A DNA stretch of 64,000 bases from Melanocharis versteri (taxonomy: Eukaryota; Chordata; Aves; Passeriformes; Melanocharitidae), in contig VZTG01001555.1 of the NCBI GenBank assembly GCA_013397845.1, positions 1,304,787-1,368,786 on the forward strand, in the 5' to 3' direction. The number at the start of each line of letters is the position of its first letter. Position 1 is the stretch's first letter. The position numbers and the translations under genes are program-made. A model generated the notes under the pieces. That model ran no database searches and was not told the DNA's origin. It was given only the letters and a program-made list of their open reading frames with translations. Below are positions 49,301-62,655 of this stretch, piece by piece.

Positions 49301-52063
49301 TCATCACTTACCAACAAGCCTTTGATCAATACCAAAGCAGGCAAAGCCAGAACCATTAATGTTAACGTAAAAGCCTTTGTGTCCCATCAGTAATACTGAA
49401 AATATCCAATTTTTATCTTACACTGTTTTTCCACAATATGCAAGAAATGAGTGCTCTCCATCCACACACAACAGTAAAACGTTTCAAAGACAGTTTTACA
49501 GCTGGTAGACTGACGAGTAGCCTCTGATATTTAAATGCAATTTAGCTTTTTTGCAGTAAAAAATGAAGCTTCCACAGTTTTATGTTCAAAATAAAGCTTA
49601 CCGGTTAGAAAACTGATGAATAAAAAATTGATTTCGTAGCTGGGTGGAAAGTATATAAATCAGACTTTTAAGTGATACAGGCTGTTTCCAATTTATGAAT
49701 ATCCTGTAGAGGTATTCTGAATTTGCAAAGAGCAAAAATGTATAATTTAGGCCTCAGAAATTTATCTGACTTTACTGAATAGTCACTCAGGAAGATTGCA
49801 GTAACTGTTCCCATTATTCAAAAAGGGAAAAAAATTAACATATGATTTTTTTTGTGATATTCAAGTTATTTGATAGTCATTTCTTTGGTTATCAATGAGG
49901 TGCAAAGTAAAATTTTAATCAACTTATAGGACAATATCACAGCAATTATTCATGCATATTTGAATAAAGTAATTTTTGGAGTCAGATGAGGATTCCATCC
50001 TAAAATATCTTACAAAATAGTACAAAAATTCTCAGAAAATCAGTATGAAAAGTAATTAAAATAAGGTGAAGAAGATATGCATGAATAAGGAGGCTGGCTG
50101 TTGGGGTTCTTCCCAAGGCAGATTTTTTAATGACAGTATCATCCTGGTTTTGTCAGACCAGGTTAAAGTAAATCACATCAATAATTGCTTTGATTTTAGT
50201 AATAAAAAGTTCTACTTGACTTCTTGATGCCTACTTCAGAACTTTCTGTTACAAATCAATTTTGGACAGATAACAGGCATTAATTGGGCCATATTTAATC
50301 ACACTTTCATCTAATAGGCAACATAGACAAGCCTTATTATCTCAATCTCTACTTGTCTTTGATTTTACATGTCCTGTAAATATCTACTACCCAATTTATA
50401 TTGGCATGGGGTCAATTTTACAAGCTGGTTGAGAATCAATCAGCATGGGAAAAAAAAATGAAGATTCAAATTTTGAAGTAAAACTCACATTCTTGGACGT
50501 TTTTTACTTTCTCCACATTGATTTTCCAGCTTGGAAAACTCAACCTGGAAAATGGGCTCAGGTGTTGTGTCCAGTACAAAGATGTAAAACTGAAGTTCAG
50601 GTAAGTGTTCTGGTGATAAAGGATGATAAAGGCCATCATCCCTTCCCTGATGGGTGGAGTAGGACTCAGTGTTTCATCGCACACAGTACAAACCTTGCTC
50701 TTTCTCACTAGGCAAGACTGACACAAGTTAAGTGTACGTTTAGAGATGGGTTCACTGTAACCCTTTTTTTCATGAAGTCGGTTTAATTTTTTTCTCAGCT
50801 CTGCTGAAACACTAAAAATCACCACAAACACCTGAGAATAGTCTCAGCCTCCCCAGCCATGCCATGGACAGCAGGGTACACACACACTGCACAACTGGAG
50901 ACACACCAGGGCAAGTGTGAAGACAAATATTACCCTGCTGAACTGAGCTCATGTTGTCTGAGCAGCCAAATAATTACAGACACCTTCTCGGTAGGGAAGT
51001 ACTGTCCAGTTGTGAAACCCTCAAACTTGGAAATCAATGGGAATTTTCCCATTGACTTTAGTGAGAATGGGATGGCATCCAGAGCTCGACAACCTAATTT
51101 CAGTAGTTTTAACTCTCACTGAGCTTTTGCCCAGCCCTGGGCTTCAGTTGCGTGAGTATCCGAAAGCTGTGAGCCTCCAGCTAAAGGGTAGGGAAGGTGT
51201 GCACCACTGCAGCATCACCACTGTACGCCTGATAACTGACTGGGAATAATCTTATTTAGCACCAAGGTGAATATGGGATTTTCTGTTCGCTTTAAAGAAA
51301 CAGCAATTTCACATGCAATTATTTTCTTCAGCACGATTCTCTTTTTCTTGTTGGTTCAATCTGTTACACACATAGCCAGTGATCCTGTGAACAGCGATGT
51401 ATACGAGTAATTTTCAGAATGTGTCAAGACCATCCTGCCAACATAAATAAGTAGGTGTGTGAATGGGAACAAAGTCATTTTGGGGTAACGATACAACAGG
51501 AAAAGCTGCCCCCAAGTTTTAATATCCCAAATGTGTTGAAAAAAAAAATCCTGTCTCAAAACCCTAATTTCCCAGGGTAACACTTGGAACGCATTAGAAT
51601 GTTCAGGTTATTAATATTAATTAATACTATTATAATTAATTAATTGCACAGTGCCTGGAGTCCTGGAAAGGGATCTTTATGCGTTGGAATAATAATAAGA
51701 TGGTATTCTACTCCTGCAGTGCAGGAGGAATTTTAAAAGATCACAACTTTTAAAATAATCTTAGCACTTTGATTCTGCAGAATTAGTCTTTAACATGCAT
51801 TTGGGTTTTGTAGCCACAGGATGGCATTCACTGCTGTGCAAAGGGTCAATAAAATGTAAAATGTGAGTAGAGCTTAGGAAGCGTAATTTTTCTCTGCGGA
51901 GAGGAAATATTTAATGAAGAATGATTAATATAAATTTACTGCTTTCTACTGATGACAACCATTGATTCAAAAATGTAATACAGAAATCTTAACATGCACA
52001 GCCCTTAAGGTTCGTGTTCTTACTGCAAGGGCAGCAAGGCCCTCAATAGACAGATATCTTACC

Positions 52064-52238
52064 TGACTCTCGTAAGCTGGGACACTCTTAAAGATACCAG
52101 CAACTGCATAAAGCGCTTCAGTTTCACTTCCACGGTTTACGGAGTCAAAGTCACTCTTTATTGGATTTATACAGGCTCATAATTTACTGTTTATTTTCCC
52201 ATTAGGGCAGTGTATGGGGTAGGTGTTGACACATAACA
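52064..52238 (-). mobile_element. Candidate short solo LTR, about 175 bp
   Basis: On the minus strand the block starts TGTTATGTGTCAACACC and ends CGAGAGTCA, so it has TG...CA ends. The 4-bp sequence TACC (plus strand) flanks both sides, at 52060-52063 and 52239-52242, consistent with a target-site duplication. Inside are GTATAAATC (TATA-like, 52163-52172) and AATAAA (52157-52162), the order found in LTRs with a short R region. It has more CpG than the surrounding intron. No family was recognised, no internal viral region or primer-binding site adjoins it, and the ends were picked by eye. A coding-exon reading (34 or so open codons then CAG|GTAAGA) is an alternative. Confidence 0.4.
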
Positions 52239-55200
52239 TACCGATGGGAGGACAGTCGGACCGAACAAACGGCCAAGGTGACCGATAATTGGACTGCAAA
52301 TGTCAGAGAGTGTGGCTGAAAAGACAGGTATGTCAACCCACACATACTTTTCCCAGTTGTGAAATTAAAGTTAAGAGTGGGGACAATCAGCTACTAGTAG
52401 TTACAGTTTATAGAATTGGGTTTGAAGTCAGTGGCAAGCAGCACCCAATTAACGGCAGTAGAGGCGTCTAAACTGACTGGTGAAATGACTGGATTTAGAG
52501 TGATGAGCAGGAATGTCAGATGGAGAGACAACCAAGTAATGCTATTAACCTTTGCGAGATTGCCTCCCTGATAATGTGGTCTGGGGGACAATAAAACACT
52601 GCATGAGACAATATGCCCAATTTGGTAGTGCAGGACTGATATATGGGAGAAGGCGGCAAATTTCCCTGGATTCATTTTATGGGCCTCCAATTAGCCTTCA
52701 CTAGGTGAAGGGAGCAAAAGGAGGAAGCAAAAAGGGTCCCTCTAATGAGTTGTTTTGTTGGTTTGTAGCAGAAAAGATTGAAAAAGTGAAGTTTTAGGAG
52801 CTGCTTTGCTTTTGAGACTGTCTCAGGAGGTGTTAAAGGGGCAGGGTACTTTGTTGGAAACAGCCGTGAGAAAGCTCCTGATTTATGGGAGGTCTTGAAC
52901 AGCACAAGTACATCCTGTCAGGACCAGTGCAGGAGGCATGATCCCTTGGCACAGGCAAATCAGATATGCCAGCCCCATGCACTAATCCCCATGGTCAGTG
53001 CTGGGTCACTACTGCAGATGTTTGCTCATGATGTGGAGCCCTGGTTGACACTACCTAGTGATGCTGCCACTGCTCCCTTTGAGAAATTCCACACAAAATA
53101 TAAACAAACTTGTTCTCCAAAAGTGCATCCAGTTTTAGAAATGGAGTATTAGGAGCAGATCTAATCCACAGATTACTAATATGACAAAACATCTAAAACT
53201 GATTCATAGGCTTAGTGAGGCAAAGGCAGTTTGTCAATCAAGTGAAGTTCAAGATGCAGTTCCTGTTTTGCTATGTAAGTCTGGTGAATGTGTGCTCAAT
53301 AACCTCTAGAAAATAGAGCACAAATGCGTAATTTATTCAGCCACTACTTTTTAGGCATTCAAGGGCTAGTGGAGCATATTGCACTCCAGAGAAACCAGGG
53401 GTGTGTCTCAAGTTAGGAAGTCATGAGGTAGCTCTCAGCTATAGCTTGGAGGAGAGGGAAGGGACACCAAATTAGCTCTGCAAGAACTGAACCAGGTACT
53501 GAAAACACAGCCCCCAGCTCTGAGTTGGGTAATGTGCTTTGTCAGGAAGCAGGATAAATTACTGCCTCATGCTGAGCACTCTGCTGCAGCAGCAAGGATT
53601 TCTTTTGGGACCTGAGCAGCTTGCTGGAAGTTGGGCATCCCGTCACCACTGTGATCCATCATCAGGCACCCTCCCAGGGCTGCAGAAATAACACATCTTC
53701 TGTACACTTCAGACTTCTTTTTATTAAAAAAGCCACAGCTTTCAATTGATACTTTCACACTGAGAGTCGGATATTATGAGGACTGAATGCCTGAAAAGAA
53801 GGCATTCAAAGAAAGTATTATTTTACTTTTTAAATGTCATTCCCCAGCTGAGATGCTGCAGAGAAGACTGAACTCAGGCAGTATTTAGCACATTGCAACA
53901 AAAATAGTGAAAGATCCTTAGCTGTACATACACTTGGTAACTGCCTGTGAAAAAGACAGAACAGGCTTTAGTATTCAATTCAATCCCACAAACATATGTC
54001 CAGAGCTACACAGAGGGAGATCGTGCAGGTCCATTTGAACAACAGGGTTTTGGTGAGGAGGACAAGGAATAAATGCAAATTAACCTCACGTGTCAGTTAA
54101 TATTTTGATTCCTTCTGCTACAAATTATGGTCTATTGAGACCAAGCTAACACACATCTCTCACTGCCTTCTGTCCCTCTCAGTCAACAGAAATCATGCCA
54201 TTTTGGCATACTTCGATGTATCAGATAATAAAGCATTATCTCTGCTTAGATAAAATGTGTGGTCCAAAATTTATAATTTTGCAGAAATTTTCTAAGTGTT
54301 TTTTAAACTGTGGTCAAGTGTTGGGGTTTTAAAAAAGTGTGGCAGTGTAAAACCATGTGTTTATATTCTCCCTGTTTTTTTCCAATAGTCTTTAAAATAA
54401 CTGTCTGAGGGTTAAGAACACTTGTTTTAGTTTATACAACACCTTAATTATCTGGAAGGATAGTGGAAGGAAACAAGATTCAAAGGAAAAACCAGATGTA
54501 TTTGAGGCTGTGGAAGAAAATGTTAAGTTATTTACTGGTATCTTGATTAAAGATAACATGCTGGGTCTCAGAAAAGTTGAAGCCATAAATCGACAGACTG
54601 CTATTAGCAATATTTGTATTTTTTACTTTCCCAGGGAATGTGAGGAAAAATAACTCATTATTTTGATTCTGACATTTTTGCTCTCAAGTGCTCATGGTAA
54701 TCCTTGCTTTTGAATATTTAGAATATTCCTTGCCAAAGAAAGTATTCTTTTCTGCCAAACCATAAAATGTACTTTAGGACTGCTATGATAACATTTTCAA
54801 TGTCTCTGTATCATGAGAGATTAGCAAACAGCAATATTACATTTGAGAATGATGAGATTAATCTGTTTCTTGACAACTGAAATTTGTTAGGCTGTGAAAA
54901 GAAAATTACTGGTTTTGAGGGCAGATTTCTTTGCACTTGATGCTTCAAGGCCTTTGTACTTTTCTGTTTAAATCATATCTTCATAAAAAGCAAAATAACT
55001 GTTTGGTCTCTGATTATTATCCAGCTGAAGTCAGATAAGGAACAACATTAGGATTTTTATGTTCTGTGATAATATATTTAGGGAGGAAAAAAGTGTCAAT
55101 TATGCTTAGTAAACTGATTCTCAACCCGATTAGAGGTTTTCTTATCTCTAGGTATCTAGTAAATACCTTAATTTGTGTCATGTTACAAATTACCACCACA

Positions 55201-55632
55201 ATTCACACAATGATGCACTTTTGCCACAACAAATTTTTTTTTAAATAAAAAAAACCCCCAAACCGCACAATTTTTTCGAACTACCACGATTTTGCTTGAC
55301 ATTTTCCTATCCTGTCCAGTATATCTTTCTTGATCAACATGAATGTTTAAGGATTATATGCTGGAGGGACAGTGCGGTGATGTGGGAAAGACCTGAAAGA
55401 TCAGAAAAAGATGGAAAATAATCATATTGAAGGACATTATAGGCTGCAGTGAGAAGACTGTGAGATGTGATGAGGCTCAAAGAAAATGTGTATTCATTGT
55501 ACACTGGGAAAAGATTCTCACCAGGTGCACAGACTGGTGGGGACAGTTTTGTGGAATTATGAGTTTTTAATGTATCACCAGTACTGGAAACTATAAACCC
55601 CTGAATAATAAGAGCACTAAGATGGGAAAGAC

Positions 55633-55649
55633 AAAAAAAAAAAAAAAAA
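55633..55649. repeat. A17 homopolymer
   Basis: An unbroken run of 17 A; intronic, with no recognised retroposon beside it. Confidence 0.95.
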
Positions 55650-58600
55650 TCAGAGGATAGAGCACTGACAAAACACACATGTGTCAAACCAACCCAAGGG
55701 CCACTCAAGACAGAGGAATGGGAGATTTAGTACTGGGATCCCTACACAATGTATTGCAGGGTGGTTGGATTTGGAGCGTATAAATGGTGGTGGCAAGTGA
55801 AGTTGCTGCGAAAAAATACCAGAATCAACTTTTTTTCAGCAATAACAAGCCTGAATTCGGAACAGCTGAGAACAGATCAACCTGGGAGAAAGAACGAATG
55901 GATGCAAATCATGTTTAAGGGCATTTTTCTAAATGATGGATTAATTAAAAGGCATACTGGGACTTCCTATGCCCAGAAAGAATTGTAGTACAGATGCAAT
56001 GCATTCCTAACTGAGGAAGAAGATACTCCCCTGCCCTAAATGCAACTCTCAGCTAGGTCTTATCTGTGAAGGCAGGAAAATGAGACCTCTGCAAAACGTG
56101 CATGTGTGCATGCATGTTTGTGTGATCAGACATAAATTAATAGTCTGGCAGCTGATGGGTATTACACATGCTACAAAAAATATGATATAGCACTAAAGCA
56201 GACATGCTTCACATAACACAAAAGGCTCTGTATATCTAAAATAGATTCAAATCATGTGAAAGATTTCCTGTGGCTTCTGCAGAAGATTAAAACATTGGTA
56301 CATTCATTAAAAAATGTGAAGATTTAGCAAAGCAGTGCACCCTGCACAATGACTCTTTGTTTCACCAAGCATGGAGCCTGGCAAAAGAGACACCCTGAAA
56401 CAGTATATGCGACCAATTTGGGCCTGGTAGGTGGGCTTCAGCCCATAAAAGGGGGAGCTACAGATCTTAAGAAACATACAATGAAGAAAAAACCTGTTAG
56501 TCCTGAGCTAATCTATGAGCAAATCCCTCAGTTAGAAAGCAACATTAGACCAAACTTCCAAATCCTGACTGAAAAGCTTGATATAGATTAACCACAGAAT
56601 GTGCCTACACAAGCTTAGCTCGAGGAATGATTTATAAAACAAGAAGGAAGACCACTAATACATCCCTCTCTGTTTCAACAGCATTTAACACATGGGTGCA
56701 GACCTAAATTTCGAAGTATGCAATAAAACTTGATGTTTTAATAATACTTTTCCATCCATTTGCATTGATCTAATGCTCTGCTATCTCATAGTTCTGCAAA
56801 GAGAAGAGAGAGGTATTGAGTATATTTTAAATTGCTTTCTCTCATGTATGCACTCACCCATTTCCAACACACCTGGAGAAATGCAGCCATGGGCACCAAT
56901 GTCTAATTCTTTTATCCTTGGATTATTAGGGATATGTTTAGGAAAATCACTGCTACTGAAGCCAGACTAAGCACACCACTCAGGATGAGCAAAGGAATTG
57001 AACTGGACCCCAGCATAATACCTTCCCCTCTCCACAGTGACATCACACATGTCTTAATATAATGCTAGTTAATCATAAGGTAACTTTCTCGCACTACTCC
57101 ATGCTGCTGAGTCCAGTGAGATTTTAATTAGGTCCGGAGGGTCAAGGAAGTGCTGATACACCTCTAGGCTTCCAGGAGATGCTCAGAACCTTGCAGGGTG
57201 GCTGACTGCAAGCTGGATTTCCTTCCTGGCACAACTGCATCTTTTCTGTTATGCCTTTAAAAGATTTGGGAAATGCCTGGTAAGACAGCACACAAAGTTT
57301 ATACGCTGAGTATCTCCTTCCACGCTTCCATGCATGAGGTGCTCAGAGCCAAGACCTGCTGCTAGAATGCTGTGGGTCCACAAGGAAAATCCTAAAAGAG
57401 GCATGTGATGCCCAGCATGAAAAAGCCAACAGAGCTGTGCTTTGCGGATATTCATTTCTTCATTTCATGACCCAACGGTTCAGGTCACTGATTCATGAAA
57501 TCTGTAAAACAAGCTCCCTCCCCCCGCAAATGTCAGATATATGCAAATCATTTCTTGACTAAGGAAAAGCTCTAGGCAATCAGAAATGTGATTTTTCTAA
57601 TGAGACACAACCACTATGGGAGACAGCAGTGTGTGAACCAAAGCCCTAGCCCTGGATTACTCTGATCTTGCCTTTGAAACAGGAACCTGAGTGATAACCT
57701 GCAAAATCATCTGTATCTTTATACTGGGCCAGGTTTTCATCTAAGTAAGCAATCAGGTTTTTGTCCTGGATCATAATACCAATTGTTCCCTGCCCATTTC
57801 TATCAGACTCACTGTCCAGTGAAACATCATTTCATAAAAATATATTTGGGGCAGTATTCCACTGTAGATGGTGAATGTCTCACCATATATCGATGAACTG
57901 GGAAAATCAAATCTTTTCCATGAGCTGTGCTTTCTTATTTTAATACCAAATAAATTAACACAAGCTTGCATTACATCTATAGAAGGTCTGCAAAATATCT
58001 GGCTCATTCCTACAATTGTCAAGCATTCATAACAAAACCCCATAGTTTTGTATATTCAGTTACAAAGATTTTTTACTTAAGAAGCTCATTAAAGATAGAA
58101 AAGAGACTGCTTTTCACCATTACTACTGGTATCCTGAATCAATAAAATAGATTAACCAAACAAGTGTGAGATTTTTAATGCTGGACTAAAATCCTGCCAT
58201 GTAAGAACTTCCATACAGTATCAGATTAGCTGGATGGCTTAAACACTCTCCAAGAGAGGCCAGAATCAGGTACTATAACATAAATGATGCACTGATGGAA
58301 CTGTCAGTAGCGTATTTGTCCTTGACATCATCCTGGTTTTAGCATGTGCAAAACATTTTTAAGAGAATCAAACTAATCTTGAGAAAGCTAAAATAATTAG
58401 ATTAATATTATCTAAAAAAAATAAAGATTGAAATCATCCATTTGCATAAGGCAAAAAAGTAAACAAAGCATCCTCGGGGTTGACTTAGAAGTCTACACAT
58501 TTTATGGAAATGTCACAGACATTCTTTGCACATCCAGTCTTTCAAGGCTATTGGTATTTCATTGAATAATTGAAATGAGCTGAGGGTCACTGCTACTATT

Positions 58601-59521
58601 TGATATACACAGACCCATTCCTGCCCTTTTCCTTTGGTATATATATTGTGTCATCAGAATTGTGGGCACATTTTCCAATGGCTACCTGAATTTAACATGG
58701 AGTACTAAAGACTTTAAACACACAATTCTTTTTTTTTCTTTTCAATCCAAGCTTAATTCGCCCAATTATTATAAATGTATAAAGAATTTTTTTTCTTATT
58801 TAACAAGAAAACAGAATTAAGATTCCACATGCATGAAGAAAAGTGTTATTAAATTCAGTTTTCCCAATGCTTAGGCTCTGTGACTTGTTTTACTTCTGAA
58901 GACGTTATCTAAAACAATGGGACATTTGGGAGCTATTGAAATTCGCAATAATAAAAGAGAGTAATCTGTAAAAACACGATGCCTTAATTATTTTGCTGCT
59001 TAAATTTTCTGTTCTTATCTCTTTCACAGGGACCACTCACTTAACAACGGAATTAGTATTTTCAGTGATGCCCTTGATAATTCTTCATCTTATCAGATCA
59101 CGGAAGTTAGAGACAACAGTCTACCTGAGGAGACCACTTGTCACTGCAGACAGATGCATCACACCAGGACTTTTCCCATATTTTGCTGTGTAGGACTTTC
59201 TGCCCGAATACACACGAGAAGCAGTGTGCAATGTCATATGTAAATCTGCCTCTGAAGGACAGTTTTAACCTCCAGTCACCTCCTGCCTTTGGGAAGTTGT
59301 TGGCTATTTCTGAAAACAGCAGCAGAAGAACAGAGGGTGCAGGAAGGAAACCTGCATGACGTGGTGAGGGGAGCTCAGTGCGTGCCTCCTAAGCCCAGAC
59401 CTCGTGTCTCTGCTGGATCTACCACCACACTGGCCAGGTGGATTTCCCCTCTGCTGATAACCCCATAGAGAGGTAATATGAGAGGAACATGTTTTTGATT
59501 TTCTTTAGAACTGTTTGTTTA

Positions 59522-59610
59522 CTTCCCTTTCCTTCCTCCCCACCCTCTTTCTATTCCTTTACCCTTTCTTTCCCTTTTTCCTTTTCTTTCTTTCTTTCTT
59601 CCTTCCCTTT
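59522..59610. repeat. Polypyrimidine tract with (CTTT)n core
   Basis: Nearly 90 bases of C and T with only a few A interruptions; the densest part near 59582-59607 is TTTC/CTTC repeats. On the FAT3 transcript it would be purine-rich. Confidence 0.88.
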
Positions 59611-62600
59611 AACTTTGAAGTTGACATTAAAGTTCAGTGTTTCACCATTTGAAGATGACATTGATACACCTTTGTCTTTTTAGAATGCTTCCTCTATAAA
59701 CAAACTGTTCAACTAGAAATACTTTCAGATGTCTTAGAAATAATTAAAATAGTTACCTTATTTCCAGCAAGCACAACCAGTAATACTTTTCAAACTCAAG
59801 CTGCAAAGAAGAGGCTGTTTACCTATTTTTTGAACTTCCTTTGCATTTTCTGATAGGCTTCAGTGTTAAAAAGGGAAAGGCATGTGCCTTTGGAGCCATT
59901 TAAACCTCAGACAAAATGTTCAATCAGACACACTGCCTCATTTTTACACCATCACCAGCATGTCACTGAGAAAAAATGCAGCTTTCTCTGCCAAATGTGG
60001 GCAATGCTAAAGAACCATGAAACAAATGCTTACACAGACTTGTAATCCAGGATTTAAGCAATCAATGTGCTGTAGAGCACTATTCAGCTACATAAACCCA
60101 ATGAACTTCAGCTTTTGTATTTCTCCTGTAAAAATATACATGAGCATATTGCCACACAGCTGCCTATATTCTTCAGAAAATGTTGCAGTTTCTCACAAAG
60201 GACCACTGACTTCAGGCATCACCCCTAGCAAAGGCTACAGCCCAACTGAGCAGGCTCAACAGCAAAACCAAGTTAAATTTGTTAAGTTCTTGTGTGGGAG
60301 ATGCTGGAGGAAAAGAGGAGGATGGTGGAGAACACAGGCTGGTCCAATGCTGAACCACCAGTGTGGTGTTTGTGGGAAGAACTGAGCGGTAGTGCTATTT
60401 TTAAATGCCACTTTGTGAGTTTTTGAACTCCTTCTCCCCTGCAAACTGTGGCCATAAACTTTCCGGCAGCAACTTCCTCAGCGATATTCTGGACCAAATT
60501 CCAAGTGGAATAAAATTATAATCCCTCTATCAACATTCCCCTCACATTTACAACTCCACATTGAATGAGTGGAAACTTGAATTCTTTTTAGAAGGCTCCA
60601 ATTACAGCAGATTATCATGTTTCCCTCTAATTACTGCATATAAATACATACCATGTAACACGGTTTATTGTACCCTTAGTGTACTTACAGTAAATAGAAA
60701 CCAACGTGCTTCATTCAGCCCATGTATTTTGACACTCACATCAGATTTAGCAATTTGTCTTCATTACAACCCCTTGCACTGTTACTGCCATCCTTCTCAG
60801 CGCTGTGCTCGAGCTTTGCAGCAGGAAGATTGATGAAGCTTGTGTACACTGATTTGTGACAAAAGCAGGGCACTTGAGAAGCACTGTTACCATTCTGATA
60901 GTACTAAGTTGGCTAAAAATTAGCTGCACTAAGCCAATACTCTGCTCCCACTTCTCCTCCTCTTCAATTAGGGTACATGACTTGGACCTTGAAAGGCTAA
61001 GGCTGCTGTAACACTATTTTTAAATTTATTACCTTCAGTTGCTTTGTCACTTCTGAAGAGATTTAAAGTTCTGACCATGCTTATTAACAGCTACTTTTAT
61101 TCTTTAGAGACACCTTGAATACACAAGTTTTTAATTGTGACAAATGTTAAAAGATATTTTCTGAATGAATCTACAGTGGTAAATTTAAATAGCTGCTTTA
61201 GGGTTTTGGAGGAACAGATATTATGGATACAATTTTCAAAACTGGCTAAATATCTGAAGAGCCCGCACCACATGTGCTCATCAGGGAGAGACTTAACAGC
61301 CTCAGCACTTTAAAAGCACCAATTTATTATATACCATTATCAAGAGGATGGAGAGGTCATCTCTTGCTACAGACAATTCATCCCTACAATCATGAAGTTT
61401 CAAAGACTGTTGCTAGAATTGCACACTCAATCCTGTAACTCTTCTGGCTCATTCTTTTGCTAAACACAGGTCTTGACACAGCAATTCCCGACAAGCTGAA
61501 CGGCTCAGTGGTGGGTGCATTTTGCAGAGGCTTTCTGTGTTGGAAGCAAATGTAACAAAGCCTCTGCAGCAGAGTGTTTAGAAACTGCTCAGGGCAAGAA
61601 AAACGTGCTCAGATCCACCTTCTGGGCTGAATGCGCAAGTGAATGAACTGGAGCCGGGATTCAACAATCCTCCCCCATCAAGTCACATACGTGCACTGGA
61701 AAACAGACCATTCATGTTCTGGACATCTCAGAATCAGCTGACACCACACGAGGGTGCAGATCCTGCATTAAATGGTTTAATTTTTATGCTTATTATTGGA
61801 CCTCCACCACTCCCACAGCTGTTTGCATAAAATCACACAGCAAAATCACTAGAGTTTGTAAAACTGTCAACCAGCATTAGGAGGCATCTACAAAAACTGT
61901 GGGTGGAAAAAACCAGCCAGACTGTTTTTGTGTTTTTTTTCTTCCATAGCTCAAACTCCACTAACATTCTCCACTTCTAGCTTCTTCTTTTTAGTGAATT
62001 AGCATATTATGAGAAGAGAATGTGAAGTGTTAACAAATAAATTATTAGAAGACAACACACGTCCAGAAGAAGGAGAAAGTAAAAGAAGGAAAGAAGAGGA
62101 TTGTGTATTCAATTATTGAGGGAGAATAAAGCCAAATCACCTGAAACTTGCACCTCACTTGGAAATACATCACTATTCTCATTCACTTGCAAAGCAAGCA
62201 GGGAGCTCTCAGGATTACCTTACCTCTTTCAGATTGTTATTTAAATATTTCATCCTAACTACAAAATATTTGAGAAAGTCTGTGAAATAGAACAAATGCT
62301 TTTGTCTTGCTTCATGTGAGAAAGTAATGTAATCAAGTGGTCATTTTCCTCCCCTTTCAGGCAGAACCATTCCATTAATAAGAATGCACTAAAGCAAGAG
62401 ACCATCCTGTATAAAATCCAGTGACATCCAATTTAAACCTTAGCAGCAAAATTCTACTTGATAACAAGCACTGAATACAAGCTGCAGCTTTGCAAGGCAT
62501 TATAAATTCGTCAGAAAAAAATTAAGCCTTCAACGTGGGAGCTTGATAAGAAAAGCAATGACAATGCCACAATCAATGAAAAACCTGGGAGAAGCAATAC

Positions 62601-62632
62601 TTTTTTTTCCCCCGCTCCTTCCAATATGCCAG

Positions 62633-62655
62633 AACAAACAAACAAATAAACAAAC
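62633..62655. repeat. (AAAC)n microsatellite
   Basis: About six tetramer units, one altered to AAAT. Confidence 0.9.

Noticed and set aside
51608..51646. AT-rich hairpin-like stretch built from TTAATTAAT units
   Set aside because: Imperfect symmetry in A/T-only DNA is expected by chance; no flanking duplication or element body seen.
52064..52180. Open minus-strand stretch ending in a perfect CAG|GTAAGA donor, first read as a hidden FAT3 exon
   Set aside because: The peptide (SDFDSVNRGSETEALYAV...) matches nothing I know in FAT3, and the protein joins without a gap from the exon at 39823-40137 to the remembered upstream sequence. The LTR explanation fits better.
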